Shown: positions 17,452 through 29,715 of the stretch, piece by piece
How positions within the stretch are numbered: position 1 is the stretch's first letter
How the letters are laid out: each line of letters starts with the position of its first letter
DNA from: Gulosibacter macacae
GTDB lineage: Bacteria; Actinomycetota; Actinomycetes; Actinomycetales; Microbacteriaceae
Direction of reading: 5' to 3'
DNA length: 64,000 nt
NCBI RefSeq assembly: GCF_003865375.1
Contig: NZ_RQVS01000005.1
Coordinates: 1 to 64,000, forward strand
Translations under genes and position numbers: made by a program
Notes under the pieces: model-generated
What the model was told of the DNA's origin: nothing
The model's input: the letters and a program-made list of their open reading frames with translations, nothing else
The model's database searches: none

Positions 17452-18477
17452 CTACGCGCTCGGGTTTGGCGCCGGCTCGGCACTCGCGGAGCCCGCTGCC
17501 TCCGGGTCGCCCGCCGGATCGTCAAGGGCGGCGAGTGCGGCCTCGGCCCACTTCGCCACCTCGTTGCGCACCTCGGCCGGGCCCTCGACAATGATGGCTC
17601 CTGCCTGTTCGGCCGCAAGGCGCACGGCAACGCCGGTGGCGCGCAATTTCACGCGGATGCGCACCATCCCGTCAGCGTCGGGTTCGGGCACTGGCTTACC
17701 GGCAAGGTACGGGCGAATGAGTGCGATGGCACTCGGCGCGACCGCGAGATCGACTTCGGGGCCGGAGGCCTTGCGCACTTCGAGTGGGCGCGCGCGCTCC
17801 GACTCGGTGTGCGTGCCGGCTGGCAACTCGGTGCGTTCCAGGTCGCGGATGCGATCGGTGCGGAACCAGCGCGGCTCACGCGCCTCGTGACACCAGGCGT
17901 TGAGATAGGTGCTCGCGCCGCGCACCTCGAGTCGCAGCGGGTCGACCTGCCGCCAACGGCCGGCATCGGCGAACTCACCGCGGTAATGGATGCGCAATTG
18001 CTCGCCGCGCTCGAGGGCGGTGCGGATGGGTTCGAGCCAGCGGTCAACACTGCGACCGGCGCCAGGCGCGGACTCATGCGTCTCGCTTGTGACGCCAGTG
18101 AGTTTGGCCGCGAGAGCATCGATGCGCGCGGCTTCTTCGGCGTTGGCGCTCGCCCGCAAGACCGAGAGCCCCGTGAGCACCGCGGCGTGCTCGGCCGAGG
18201 TAAACCGCGTCGGCGCAGTGCGCACCGGATCGTGGGTGAGACGCACCCAATCGTCGTCGAGGGCCTCCGCGTCGAAGTCGAACATCGAACTTGGGTCATC
18301 GAAACCCTGCTCATCGCGCACGCCAACGGTCCAGAGAAACTCAATGACCGAACGCATCCGCGCCGTACTCATACCGAAGCGCTCGGCGAGTGAGGCGAGG
18401 TCGTGGCCGTGCGGGTGGCCGCGCAACACATCGAGCACTGAGGCGAGCAGCAGCGCATCAATCTTTGGCTCAGCCAT
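17452..18477 (-). CDS. pafC: WYL-domain regulator PafC
   Basis: A 341-residue transcription regulator with an N-terminal winged helix (LASLAERFGMSTARMRSVIEF) and a WYL/WCX C-terminal half (LRIHYRGEFADAGRWRQVDP, YLNAWCHEARE). In mycobacteria PafB and PafC together activate the LexA-independent DNA damage response. The ATG at 18477 follows GAGGAGACGG and overlaps the pafB end by 8 bp, so the pair is coupled. Confidence 0.88.
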   Translation of the reverse strand: MAEPKIDALLLASVLDVLRGHPHGHDLASLAERFGMSTARMRSVIEFLWTVGVRDEQGFDDPSSMFDFDAEALDDDWVRLTHDPVRTAPTRFTSAEHAAVLTGLSVLRASANAEEAARIDALAAKLTGVTSETHESAPGAGRSVDRWLEPIRTALERGEQLRIHYRGEFADAGRWRQVDPLRLEVRGASTYLNAWCHEAREPRWFRTDRIRDLERTELPAGTHTESERARPLEVRKASGPEVDLAVAPSAIALIRPYLAGKPVPEPDADGMVRIRVKLRATGVAVRLAAEQAGAIIVEGPAEVRNEVAKWAEAALAALDDPAGDPEAAGSASAEPAPNPSA

Positions 18478-19531
18478 GTGCCGTCTCCTCACGCCCCGGT
18501 TGCGCCTGCTCCGGCTGCTCGCGGTGGGCGTGCAGCATCCGCTCAAGTCGCCGGCGAACGGCGGCCGCGAGCGAGTCTGGCGCGAGCACGCGCACCTGCG
18601 TGCTCAGCGCGGCCAGGTCGTCGGCAAGTAATTCGTGATCCCACGAGGGCACCTCGAGCTCGAGCCACTCGCCGCTTGACTCGGAAGCTACCGGGTCGAC
18701 CAATATCGAACTGGCGCGCTGGCGCAATCGCGTCTCAGCGTCAGTTCCGATGCGCACCGCAAGTCGGGCAGGCTGGGATGCGGCAAGCTCCGCAAGCACG
18801 CGCGGCAGATCAGTGCGCGCCACAAGTGAGTCGGTACGCTCCCCCGCGTCGGCCACCTCGCCAACGATGCGGCTCACGAGGTAATTGCGCTCCGCATCCC
18901 GCTTAAGGTCGTGCGCATTGCAGAGCCAGCGGCCGTCGACGACGACGAGGCGCAGCGGCACAACGTGGCGGCGTAGTGCTGACTCGGCACCGGCGTTGAC
19001 GTAGTCGAACTCGACCTGGCGACGGTTTGCAATTGCCTCGTGCAGGGCCGTAAATGCCGGATCGGTGGAAATCGCGGTGCTCGGCATCGACCGCGCCGCA
19101 CTCACCCCCGAATCGCCCGTGGCGAGCAACTTGAGATAGGCACGGCGCGCGAGCCCCGCCACATCGCTCGCTGCCCAAATACTCGTTGCCTGGTCGACGA
19201 GCAGAGTCTCCTCGGCAGTGAGTTCGATAGTGCGCGCTGCCGACTCATCGCGACTCAGCGCGAATCGCCAGCGGGCGCGGTCATCAGGCGCAATCGGATC
19301 GGGCACCGAATCGACGATGATGCCGAACTCAGCCAGTGACTTTCGGTCGCGCTCAAAACGCTTTTCGAGCGTGGAACGGGTCGGCGCATCTTCGCCGCGC
19401 TCAGCACGATAGCCCTCGACGGTCGCGAAGATCTCGTCGCTCGTGAGCGGTCGGGATGCATCGAGCAAGCGCATGAGGAGGTGCATGTGCCGCTCGTCGC
19501 TCGCAGCGACCGGTCGATTGGAGGTGGCCAT
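18470..19531 (-). CDS. pafB: WYL-domain regulator PafB
   Basis: A 353-residue paralogue of PafC. The N-terminal HTH (LMRLLDASRPLTSDEIFATV) precedes a WYL region (VEFDYVNAGAESALRRHVVP, LRLVVVDGRWLCNAHDLKRD). It is the first member of the coupled pafBC pair. The usual upstream partner pafA (Pup ligase) is absent and replaced by two FKBP lipoprotein genes. The start lies 9 bp after the FKBP stop, so it is probably in the same operon. Confidence 0.88.
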   Translation of the reverse strand: MATSNRPVAASDERHMHLLMRLLDASRPLTSDEIFATVEGYRAERGEDAPTRSTLEKRFERDRKSLAEFGIIVDSVPDPIAPDDRARWRFALSRDESAARTIELTAEETLLVDQATSIWAASDVAGLARRAYLKLLATGDSGVSAARSMPSTAISTDPAFTALHEAIANRRQVEFDYVNAGAESALRRHVVPLRLVVVDGRWLCNAHDLKRDAERNYLVSRIVGEVADAGERTDSLVARTDLPRVLAELAASQPARLAVRIGTDAETRLRQRASSILVDPVASESSGEWLELEVPSWDHELLADDLAALSTQVRVLAPDSLAAAVRRRLERMLHAHREQPEQAQPGREETAHG

Positions 19532-19540
19532 GGCCGCTCG

Positions 19541-20530
19541 CTACATCGTGTCGATGATGTCGACGACAAACACGAGCGTCGAGCCCGCAGGAATCGAGCC
19601 CGTGCCGCTCTCGCCGTAGCCGAGGTCGGGGCCGAACACCGTGACGACGCGCGAACCTACTTGCTGGCCAACGAGTGCGTTCGCGAAGCCGGGCACGACA
19701 CCCGTCGTCGGGAACGAGGAAGGCATACCGCCGCGGCTCCAGCTCGAGTCGAATTCGGTGCCGTCGCTGAGGAGGAGTCCGGTGTACTGGACTGTGACGA
19801 GGTCACCTTCCTTTACCGTCGCGCCGTTACCCTGCAACACCACGTCGATGACCTGCTCCGCTGGCGCGTCGGGCGAAGTGTTCACCGTGATTTCTGGCTG
19901 CTTACCCGGCGTCTGCGATACGACCACGAGGTCTTGCGTCGGGTCCATCGGGGTGCCAGTGGCAGCAGCTGCCGGCGCGATGGACTGCACGTCAATGACG
20001 AAGAGCGACGCCGGTACTTCGGTTTGAGTGGTGGCGCTACCGAGGAGCACCTCGCCGGGAACAATCGCGGCGATGCGAGAGCCCGAGGTCGCGCCGTTCA
20101 CCATGGCGGCTACATAACCGGGCAATTGCGGATCGTTGAGGCCGACGTTCGCACCAAGATAGCCGTACGGCTGAGCCGATTGACCGGTGCCGAGGTCGAC
20201 CACGAGCAACTTCATGACCACGGTCGAGTCGGCGTTAATCTGCTCGCCGGCGCCCTCGACGATGGTGCGGCGCTCGATCTTGTCGCCCACGAGTGCGGCG
20301 TCCGGCAGAGTGACTTCCGGCTCAGCGCCGAAGTTGTCTGACACCGAGGTCGCGGTGATCGCGGCGCCATCGTAGACCACCTCAAGTGAGGGCGAGGTTG
20401 CCCCCGCAGTCGTTCCCGCCGTCGGCCCGGGCGCACCCGCGGCACAGCCGGAAATCGCGAGTACGATCGCGGCGGCCGCAGCAACTGCGTTGAGCGCACG
20501 GCGGGTACCAGTTCGGTCAAACTTCTTCAC
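19541..20530 (-). CDS. FKBP-type peptidyl-prolyl isomerase lipoprotein
   Basis: A 329-residue exported lipoprotein. A signal peptide with lipobox ISGC (Cys about residue 29) precedes a Thr/Ala-rich linker, a middle region and a C-terminal FKBP domain. The FKBP motifs VKEGDLVTVQYTGLLLSDG, FDSSWSRG, VPGFANALVGQQVGS and STLVFVVDIIDT are well conserved, so prolyl isomerase activity at the cell surface is expected. The start is GTG. It lies between a second FKBP gene and pafB. Confidence 0.88.
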   Translation of the reverse strand: MKKFDRTGTRRALNAVAAAAAIVLAISGCAAGAPGPTAGTTAGATSPSLEVVYDGAAITATSVSDNFGAEPEVTLPDAALVGDKIERRTIVEGAGEQINADSTVVMKLLVVDLGTGQSAQPYGYLGANVGLNDPQLPGYVAAMVNGATSGSRIAAIVPGEVLLGSATTQTEVPASLFVIDVQSIAPAAAATGTPMDPTQDLVVVSQTPGKQPEITVNTSPDAPAEQVIDVVLQGNGATVKEGDLVTVQYTGLLLSDGTEFDSSWSRGGMPSSFPTTGVVPGFANALVGQQVGSRVVTVFGPDLGYGESGTGSIPAGSTLVFVVDIIDTM

Positions 20531-20556
20531 GTCAAATCTCCTGAACTACCGCGCGA

Positions 20557-23284
<2,728 letters not shown>

Positions 23285-23382
23285 AGGGCATCAGTCTACG
23301 TGTCGCGGACGCGTAGGCTGGATCAACCCGTCCGTTCTACTCGGTTCGGCTTTGTCCTTCGTCGACTCAAGGAGATTCCCCG

Positions 23383-24276
23383 GTGACCACCCAGCGCCGA
23401 CCACTGTTCGCCTCAGGCCGCACGCTCGTGATCGGGCTACGCGGATGGAGCGACGCGGGCGGTGCCGCCAGCGGGGCGATCAGTCAGGTTGTCGAGACTG
23501 CTGAACTTGAGCGCCTTGTGGTGCGGCTCGACGACGAAATCTACTTCGACTATGCGGCCACCCGGCCGCAGGTCACGACGAATGAGCATGGCGAACGCGT
23601 CATCGAGTTTCCGCAGGCGCTCATCGTCGGACCGACCCCGGGGTCGTCGTCACAGGTGTACGCAATGGCGGGACAAGAGCCCTCGCTGCGTTGGCGCACC
23701 TTCGTGTCCGAGGTGATCAACGTGTGCCGTCTCGAGCAGATCGAAAACATCGTGCTCGTCGGGGCACTGCTCGCCGATGCCCCGCACACGCGCGAGATTC
23801 GCGTTGGCCGCACGAGCGAAGACCCGGAGGTGCAGCACGAGTTTGGGCTCGAGGCGCCGAGCTATGAGGGGCCGACCGGCGTCATGTCGGTGATTGCGCA
23901 GGAAGCGCGAGCGGTGGGCATCCGAGTGATGTCGCTCTGGGCCTCGGTGCCGCATTATTCAACGTCGATTGAGTCGCCCTCCCCCAAGGCCGAGTTGGCG
24001 CTCGTGGATGCGCTCGCGGAACTCCTCATGCTCGCGATCGATCGCAAGCAGCTCGTGCGCGAGGCGGAAGAATGGCAGGTGCGCATCAGCGGGCTCATTG
24101 AGCAGGATGACGAGCTTTCCGACTACGTGCGCTACCTCGAAGAGACTCGGGATGTGGTCGATTCAGAGGCAGCGACCGGTGACGCGATTGCCGCGGAGTT
24201 CGAACAGTTTCTCGCGGTCTCGGGCGAATCAACGTCGAACGACGAGGATGAGGACGGCGAGGAACCGACGCGCTAG
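23383..24276 (+). CDS. PAC2 family protein
   Basis: A 297-residue PAC2 (proteasome assembly chaperone 2-like) protein: LVIGLRGWSDAGGAASGAI at the N-terminus and a central block VLVGALLADAPHTREIRVGR. In mycobacteria a PAC2 protein (Rv2125) lies in the same neighbourhood. The C-terminal ~60 residues are acidic. The GTG start has AAGGAG upstream. Its stop codon abuts the stop codon of the convergent mshC with no spacer. A PAC2 protein near a locus with no visible proteasome genes is notable. Confidence 0.85.
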   Translation: MTTQRRPLFASGRTLVIGLRGWSDAGGAASGAISQVVETAELERLVVRLDDEIYFDYAATRPQVTTNEHGERVIEFPQALIVGPTPGSSSQVYAMAGQEPSLRWRTFVSEVINVCRLEQIENIVLVGALLADAPHTREIRVGRTSEDPEVQHEFGLEAPSYEGPTGVMSVIAQEARAVGIRVMSLWASVPHYSTSIESPSPKAELALVDALAELLMLAIDRKQLVREAEEWQVRISGLIEQDDELSDYVRYLEETRDVVDSEAATGDAIAAEFEQFLAVSGESTSNDEDEDGEEPTR

Positions 24277-25539
24277 CTAGAGCTCGACACCGAGCAGTGC
24301 ATCCACTGCAGCAATGACCTCAGCGCTCGGCTCGGCCTGCTCCGACCACTCGTCGACGATCGAGATCGCGGCCGGGGTGTCGAGGTCGTTGGCAATGGCT
24401 TCGCGCATCTGAGTGACGAGGCCTGCCCCATCAGCCGCCTGCTCGAGATCACGCGCCCGCATCGCGGTCGCACGCCAACGGCTGAGTCGATTCTCGGCGA
24501 GTGTGAGGTCGGCGTCGTGCCACTCCCAATCCTCGCGATAGTGATGCGCGAGCACGGCGAGGCGCACGGCTGCCGGGTCGTGGCCAGCTGCGGTGAGCTT
24601 CGAGACGAGCACGAGGTTGCCGAGCGACTTCGACATCTTTGTGCCGTCATAGGCGACGAGGCCCGCATGGGCGTAGCGATCAGCAAACCGCTCGCCGGTC
24701 ATGGCGGTGGCGTGCGCGGCGGTCATCTCGTGGTGTGGAAAGCGCAGATCGCGACCGCCACCCTGCAGTGTGACGCTCTTACCGAGCGCACCCGTGGCGA
24801 TCACGGCGCACTCGACGTGCCAGCCGGGACGACCCTCGCCAACCGGTGACGGCCAGCGGGGCTCCCCCTCGCGAGCCGCGCGCCAGAGGAGCGGGTCAAG
24901 CGGATTGCGCTTACCGGGACGATCGGGGTCGCCGCCAAATTCGACAAAGGCGGCAGCGAGCTGTTCGGGCGAGAAGTGACTCATCGAGCCGAGTTCGAAG
25001 CCACCTGCCTGTTGCGCGGCTGCGACATCGAAGTACACATCAAGTCCATCGCCCTCGGCGTCGTCGGTCGGCACGGTATAGCCAACGCCCGCCTCGACGA
25101 GCGCCCCAACGGCGGCGGCGATCTCTTCGGTGACGTCTTGCACACGCACATAGTCGCGCGGCGGCACAACCCGCAGCGCGGTCATACCGGAGCGGAAAAG
25201 GTTGGTCTGCTCAATGGCGATCTCATCCCACGGACGCCCCACCTTGGCGGCGCGTTCGAAGAGCGGGTCATCGACGTCGGTGACGTTCTGCGCATACTCG
25301 ACGTTCGCATCCGCCTGCAACAAGGCCCGCACGAGCGTGTCAAATGCGAGATAGGTGGCGGCGTGCCCGAGGTGGGTGGCGTCGTAGGGCGTGATGCCGC
25401 AGACGTAAAGCCGGGCAGTGTTCCCGTCAAGTTCCAGCGGTGCCACGACGCCGAGCGCCGTGTCGTAAAGCGAGACCGGTACGGGCGAGCCAGCGAGGTG
25501 CGGAACCTCGGGGGCCGGCCAGGATGGGATGGACTGCAC
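24277..25539 (-). CDS. mshC: L-cysteine:1D-myo-inositol 2-amino-2-deoxy-alpha-D-glucopyranoside ligase
   Basis: MshC joins cysteine to GlcN-Ins in mycothiol biosynthesis and derives from cysteinyl-tRNA synthetase. It has the HIGH-like THLGHAATYLAFD after the zinc Cys of YVCGITPYD, the KMSKSLGN loop, and further cysteinyl-synthetase-like blocks GWHVECAVIA and FPHHEMTAAHA. The length (420) matches MshC and lacks the anticodon-binding extension of CysRS. The GTG start is preceded by TACACT at 6 nt spacing, indicating a leaderless mRNA. Confidence 0.94.
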   Translation of the reverse strand: MQSIPSWPAPEVPHLAGSPVPVSLYDTALGVVAPLELDGNTARLYVCGITPYDATHLGHAATYLAFDTLVRALLQADANVEYAQNVTDVDDPLFERAAKVGRPWDEIAIEQTNLFRSGMTALRVVPPRDYVRVQDVTEEIAAAVGALVEAGVGYTVPTDDAEGDGLDVYFDVAAAQQAGGFELGSMSHFSPEQLAAAFVEFGGDPDRPGKRNPLDPLLWRAAREGEPRWPSPVGEGRPGWHVECAVIATGALGKSVTLQGGGRDLRFPHHEMTAAHATAMTGERFADRYAHAGLVAYDGTKMSKSLGNLVLVSKLTAAGHDPAAVRLAVLAHHYREDWEWHDADLTLAENRLSRWRATAMRARDLEQAADGAGLVTQMREAIANDLDTPAAISIVDEWSEQAEPSAEVIAAVDALLGVEL

Positions 25540-25603
25540 GCTGTCAGTGTAGTCGGCTGGTAACGCCCAGGTGCCCCGCTGGTGAATTCCGCAAATCGGG
25601 TGA

Positions 25604-26449
25604 TTACGCCGAACCCGCGAGTGGGTCCATCACGCCAAGTGCGAGCAGCATCATGAGGAGCGTGCCGAGCGCGATGCGATAGATCACGAACGGCATGAAG
25701 CTTCGGGTCTCGACCCACTTCATGAGGAACTTGATGACGATCCAGCCGACAACGAACGCGATGACGGTGGCGAGGAGCGTCGGCCCAAACTCGATGGCCG
25801 TGACGCCGCTCGGCTCCTTGATCGCGCTGTAAAGCTCATAGAGGCCCGAGCCGAAAACGGCCGGAATGGCGAGGAGGAACGCATAGCGGGCTGCCGAGGG
25901 TCGGTCGTACCCCATCATGCGTCCGGCGGTGATTGTGCCGCCCGAGCGCGAGACGCCAGGGATCAGCGCGAGCGCCTGCGCGAACCCGTAGATCAGACCG
26001 TCTTTCGCATCCAGTTTCGTGAGGTCTTTCTGGCGGCGACCGAGCACATCCGCGAGTCCGAGGATGACGCCAAACACGATGAGCATCGTCGCGACGAGCC
26101 AGAGCGAGCGCAACTGCGTGCGAATGAGGTCTTGGAAGATAAAACCGAGCACCACAATGGGCACCGAGCCGATGATGATCCACCAGCCCATGCGCGCATC
26201 CGGGTCGTTCTTCTCGACTTTTCCGCGCAGGGAGCCGGCCCAGCGCTGGATGATGCGGACGATGTCCTTCCAGAAGAACACGACGACGGCAAGCTCGGTG
26301 CCGATCTGGATGATCGCGGTAAACGTTGCCCCGGGGTCACCAATCTGCAGCCACTCCCCGACGACGCGAATGTGCGCGCTCGAAGAGATGGGAAGGAACT
26401 CGGTGAGTCCCTGCACGATGGCGAGAATGATCGCGTCGAACCAGCTCAT
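25604..26449 (-). CDS. uppP: Undecaprenyl-diphosphate phosphatase
   Basis: An integral membrane enzyme (281 residues, about eight helices) that recycles the peptidoglycan carrier lipid by dephosphorylating C55-PP; overproduction gives bacitracin resistance. The signature [14 protein letters not shown] is near the N-terminus and the second motif [17 protein letters not shown] carries the catalytic Arg/Ser. The ATG has a GGAG site upstream. The neighbour mshC is also adjacent in mycobacteria. Confidence 0.95.
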   Translation of the reverse strand: MSWFDAIILAIVQGLTEFLPISSSAHIRVVGEWLQIGDPGATFTAIIQIGTELAVVVFFWKDIVRIIQRWAGSLRGKVEKNDPDARMGWWIIIGSVPIVVLGFIFQDLIRTQLRSLWLVATMLIVFGVILGLADVLGRRQKDLTKLDAKDGLIYGFAQALALIPGVSRSGGTITAGRMMGYDRPSAARYAFLLAIPAVFGSGLYELYSAIKEPSGVTAIEFGPTLLATVIAFVVGWIVIKFLMKWVETRSFMPFVIYRIALGTLLMMLLALGVMDPLAGSA

Positions 26450-26531
26450 GAATCAGCTTTCTCCTGCGGAATGGCCAAGCGTGAAGTGTACGCCCATCCC
26501 ACGGGAGCGCGCGGTTGCGACTGGCGGAGCC

Positions 26532-27845
26532 TCAGTAGTTGCGCAGGAAGGTCGCGAGCACCTCGCGGCCGAACACGACCGATTCCATCGGTACCCGCTC
26601 ATCCACACCGTGGAACATTGCCGGGAAGTCGAGGTCGGCCGGTAGGCGCAGGGGCGCGAAGCCGTAGCCGGCAATCCCGAGCTTCGCGAGCGACTTGTTG
26701 TCGGTGCCGGCGGGAAGCAGGTACGGCACGACGATTGCACCGGGATCGTGCTCGTCGAGTGCGGCGCGCGCGGTGTCGACAAGCGGGCCCGACACGGGGG
26801 CTTCGGCGCCAATGTCTTGCCAACTCACCTCAACCTCGATGTCGTCTCCCACGATGCGCTGAATCTCGGCAAGCGCGTCGGCCTCTGTTCCGGGGAGCGG
26901 ACGCGCATCGAAGGCGACGGTGGCTTCTTCGGGGATGACGTTGTGCTTGTAACCCGAGAGCAGCATGGTGGCGTTTGCGGTGGTGCGCAGGGATGCGGTG
27001 AGCCACGCGGCGGCCGAGCCGGCGCGCAGGACGAGCTCATCCGGCGAAATCTGGGTCGGTTCATCACCGGTAATGGTGCAGAGCGCGGCGATCATCTCCC
27101 GCGTCGTGTCGGTGAGACGCATCGGCCACTCGTGGTTGGCGAGCTTGACGATGGCTTCGGCGAGCACTGCGATGGCATTGTTCTCGGGGGCGACCTTCTT
27201 CGAACCGTGGCCCGCGGGGCGCTTGGCGCGCAGCTTGAACCAGATCATCGCCTTCTCGCCGGTCTGCAAGAGGTAGGCGCGGCGGCCGTCGATATCGATG
27301 GAATAGCCGCCGACCTCACTGATCGCTTCAGTGGCGCCGGCGAAGAGCTCCGGTCGATTGTTCACTGCCCAGTGCGCACCGAGCTTGCCGCCGTCTTCTT
27401 CGTCGGCGAAGTAGGCGATGATGAGCTCGCGTTCGGGCTGTTGCCCCGCCGCGAGCATCTGCTCAACGGCGGTGAGGATCATCGCATCCATGTTCTTCAT
27501 ATCGACTGCGCCGCGCCCCCAGATGCAGCCGTCACGAAGTTCGCCTGAGAACGGATCAACTGACCAATCGCGCGGATCGGCGGGAACAACGTCGGTGTGT
27601 CCGTGCACGACGAGCGCGGGCTTGTCGGGGTTTCGTCCGGGGATGCGCGCAACAAGGCTCGTGCGCCGGGGTGCTGATTCGAACATGTCTACCTTGAGGC
27701 CGAGTCGTTGCAGCCGTGCTTCGAGGTACTCCGCCGCTTCCTGCTCGCCTTCTGAGCGACCCTCACCCCAGTTGGTCGTGTTGATGCGAATGAGGTCTTG
27801 GGTGGTGCGCACTGTGGGGTCGGTGGCAAGCGGATGCGTGGTCAT
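26532..27845 (-). CDS. M20-family metallopeptidase / dipeptidase-like
   Basis: A 437-residue zinc hydrolase. Metal ligands are visible: VVHGHTDVVPAD (His and Asp), WGRGAVDMKNMDA (bridging Asp), FADEEDGGKLGA (catalytic Glu pair) and a C-terminal His in MFHGVDERVP. A lid/dimerisation domain is inserted in the middle. The substrate is probably a peptide or N-acyl amino acid. The ATG follows TAGGCT by 7 nt, consistent with leaderless transcription. It is divergent from the MFS operon. Confidence 0.87.
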   Translation of the reverse strand: MTTHPLATDPTVRTTQDLIRINTTNWGEGRSEGEQEAAEYLEARLQRLGLKVDMFESAPRRTSLVARIPGRNPDKPALVVHGHTDVVPADPRDWSVDPFSGELRDGCIWGRGAVDMKNMDAMILTAVEQMLAAGQQPERELIIAYFADEEDGGKLGAHWAVNNRPELFAGATEAISEVGGYSIDIDGRRAYLLQTGEKAMIWFKLRAKRPAGHGSKKVAPENNAIAVLAEAIVKLANHEWPMRLTDTTREMIAALCTITGDEPTQISPDELVLRAGSAAAWLTASLRTTANATMLLSGYKHNVIPEEATVAFDARPLPGTEADALAEIQRIVGDDIEVEVSWQDIGAEAPVSGPLVDTARAALDEHDPGAIVVPYLLPAGTDNKSLAKLGIAGYGFAPLRLPADLDFPAMFHGVDERVPMESVVFGREVLATFLRNY

Positions 27846-27882
27846 GCATCCCAGCCTAGGCGTGCTGGGTCACGGTAGATCG

Positions 27883-27911
27883 TTGACATGTCACAACTAA
27901 GCCCTTATTGT
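27883..27911 (+). promoter_or_regulatory. Sigma70-type promoter of the MFS-MarR operon
   Basis: A consensus -35 TTGACA at 27883-27888, a 17-bp spacer and -10 TATTGT at 27906-27911. The predicted transcript starts near 27918, inside the first of two operator boxes, so binding there would block initiation. Confidence 0.65.
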
Positions 27912-27941
27912 TGACTTCTCTCAATGGTTGACCTTTCTCAA
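27911..27941. promoter_or_regulatory. Tandem MarR-type operator boxes
   Basis: Two copies of TTGA-N6-TCAA (27911-27924 and 27928-27941), 17 bp apart. They lie immediately downstream of the promoter and about 60 bp before the MFS start. The MarR gene closing the operon is the obvious ligand-responsive repressor. Confidence 0.7.
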
Positions 27942-27999
27942 TGGTCGCCTTTCGCTCCACCCGGCTCTCGTCCATCCGCTCGAGCCACTAAGGATGTCT

Positions 28000-29715
28000 A
28001 TGTCGGATCCAACGCCAGCAGTTCCTGTCGATAAGAAGTCGAAACGCCGCGTGCTCGAAGCGCTCTCGGGCCTGATTCTCGGCATGTTCGTGTCGATGCT
28101 CGCCTCGACCGTGGTGTCGAGCTCGCTCCCTGTGATCGTGCACGATCTCGGTGGTGACCAAGCCGCCTTCACCTGGGTTGTCACCGCGACGCTCCTCACC
28201 ACGGCCATCTCAACGCCGATCTGGGGCAAGCTCGCCGACCTCGTGAACCGCAAGGTGCTCTACCAGCTCGCGATCATCATCTTCATCGTGGCCACGGCGG
28301 CAGCCGGTTTCTCGCAAGATCCGGCCACGCTGATTGCCTTCCGCGCGGTGCAGGGTATTGGCGCCGGTGGGCTCGCGGCGCTCGGCCAGGTGATCATGGC
28401 TGACATCATCAGTCCACGCGAACGCGGTCGGTACATGGGTCTATTCGGTGCGGTCATGGCGCTCGCGACCGTCGGCGGACCGCTCCTTGGCGGGGTTATT
28501 ACCGATGCCTGGGGTTGGCGCTGGAACTTCTACGTTGCGCTCCCGGTTGCTGTCGCTGCGCTGATTACCGTCCAGCGCAATCTGCGGTTGCCCAAGCGCG
28601 AGCCGCGCAAGGTGTCGATCGACTATCTCGGCATCGTCCTGCTTTCGGCTTCCGTATCGCTCTTGCTCATCTGGGTGACGATGGCGGGTAACCAGTTCGC
28701 CTGGTGGAGCCTTGAGACGGTGCTCATGGTCGGCGGCGCGGTGGTCACCGCGGTGCTCTTCGTCATCTTCGAGACTCGGGTGCGTGAGCCGCTCATCCCG
28801 CTTTCGCTCTTTCACAACCGCACCTTCACGCTGTCGGTTGTCGCGTCAATCGCGACCGGTATTGCGATGTTTGGCGCATCGGTGTTCTTGAGTCAGTACA
28901 TGCAGCTTGCGCGCGGCGTGACGCCGACCCAAGCCGGGTTGATGACCATCCCGATGGTGGCGGGGCTCTTGATTTCCTCGGTCGGCGTTGGTGCGCTCGT
29001 GACCAAATACGGCCATTGGAAGCCCTACCTCGTCATCGGTTCGGTGCTCCTCACCGCGGGTGCGTGGCTCCTCTCGACGATTCATTACGACACGGACTTC
29101 GTGCTCGTCTCGGTGTACATGTTCCTCCTCGGCGGCGGAGTCGGCATGACGATGCAGAACCTCGTGCTCGTCGTGCAGAACACCTCTCGTCCCGAAGAAA
29201 TCGGCGTGTCGAGTTCGGGGGTCACCTTCTTCCGCAGTCTTGGCGGCACGATCGGCGTCTCGGTGATGGGCGCGGCGCTCGCGGCACGGGTGACCGATCT
29301 TGTGGCACAGCGTCAGGGTGACATCAGCGCAGCGCTCGCAAGCCTTGGCGACGAGGCACCGACCTGGATCGAGCAATTGCAATCGGGACCGCTCCCCCAG
29401 GTGTCGGCAATGCCCGAAGCACTGCGCGTCGTGTTCGAAGACATTTATGCGAATGGCATTGCGCACTCGTTCCTCATGGTGGTGCCCGTCGCGGTGGTGA
29501 GCATCCTCGCCATTGCGTTCCTGCCGAATGTGCCGCTGACGCGAATGACCACGAGCGAGCGGGAATCGGCGGCCGGGGCTGACCTCGCAACGGTGACTGC
29601 GCCGCAGGCGATGCAACAGCTCGCCGCAACGGGGCCGATTGCCGTGGTCGGCGGCGCATCAGACGATGTACGCGCTGAAGAGCAAGCAAACACGGACACG
29701 GAGCGTGATTCATGA
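28000..29715 (+). CDS. MFS multidrug efflux transporter, DHA2/EmrB type
   Basis: A 571-residue 14-helix major facilitator predicted to export drugs by proton antiport. The first helix region LILGMFVSMLASTVVSSSLPVI, motif A GKLADLVNRKVLY, and the motif C-like GGPLLGGVITDAWGWRWNF fit the DHA2 family. The C-terminal tail is soluble and low complexity. The ATG at 28000 is preferred because TAAGGA lies 5 nt upstream. The stop overlaps the marR start (ATGA). Confidence 0.9.
   Translation: MSDPTPAVPVDKKSKRRVLEALSGLILGMFVSMLASTVVSSSLPVIVHDLGGDQAAFTWVVTATLLTTAISTPIWGKLADLVNRKVLYQLAIIIFIVATAAAGFSQDPATLIAFRAVQGIGAGGLAALGQVIMADIISPRERGRYMGLFGAVMALATVGGPLLGGVITDAWGWRWNFYVALPVAVAALITVQRNLRLPKREPRKVSIDYLGIVLLSASVSLLLIWVTMAGNQFAWWSLETVLMVGGAVVTAVLFVIFETRVREPLIPLSLFHNRTFTLSVVASIATGIAMFGASVFLSQYMQLARGVTPTQAGLMTIPMVAGLLISSVGVGALVTKYGHWKPYLVIGSVLLTAGAWLLSTIHYDTDFVLVSVYMFLLGGGVGMTMQNLVLVVQNTSRPEEIGVSSSGVTFFRSLGGTIGVSVMGAALAARVTDLVAQRQGDISAALASLGDEAPTWIEQLQSGPLPQVSAMPEALRVVFEDIYANGIAHSFLMVVPVAVVSILAIAFLPNVPLTRMTTSERESAAGADLATVTAPQAMQQLAATGPIAVVGGASDDVRAEEQANTDTERDS

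Noticed and set aside
25542-25549. TGTCAGTG resembling the PafBC-linked RecA-NDp promoter motif
   Set aside because: It faces rightward where there is no gene, and no TAnnnT lies at the right distance.
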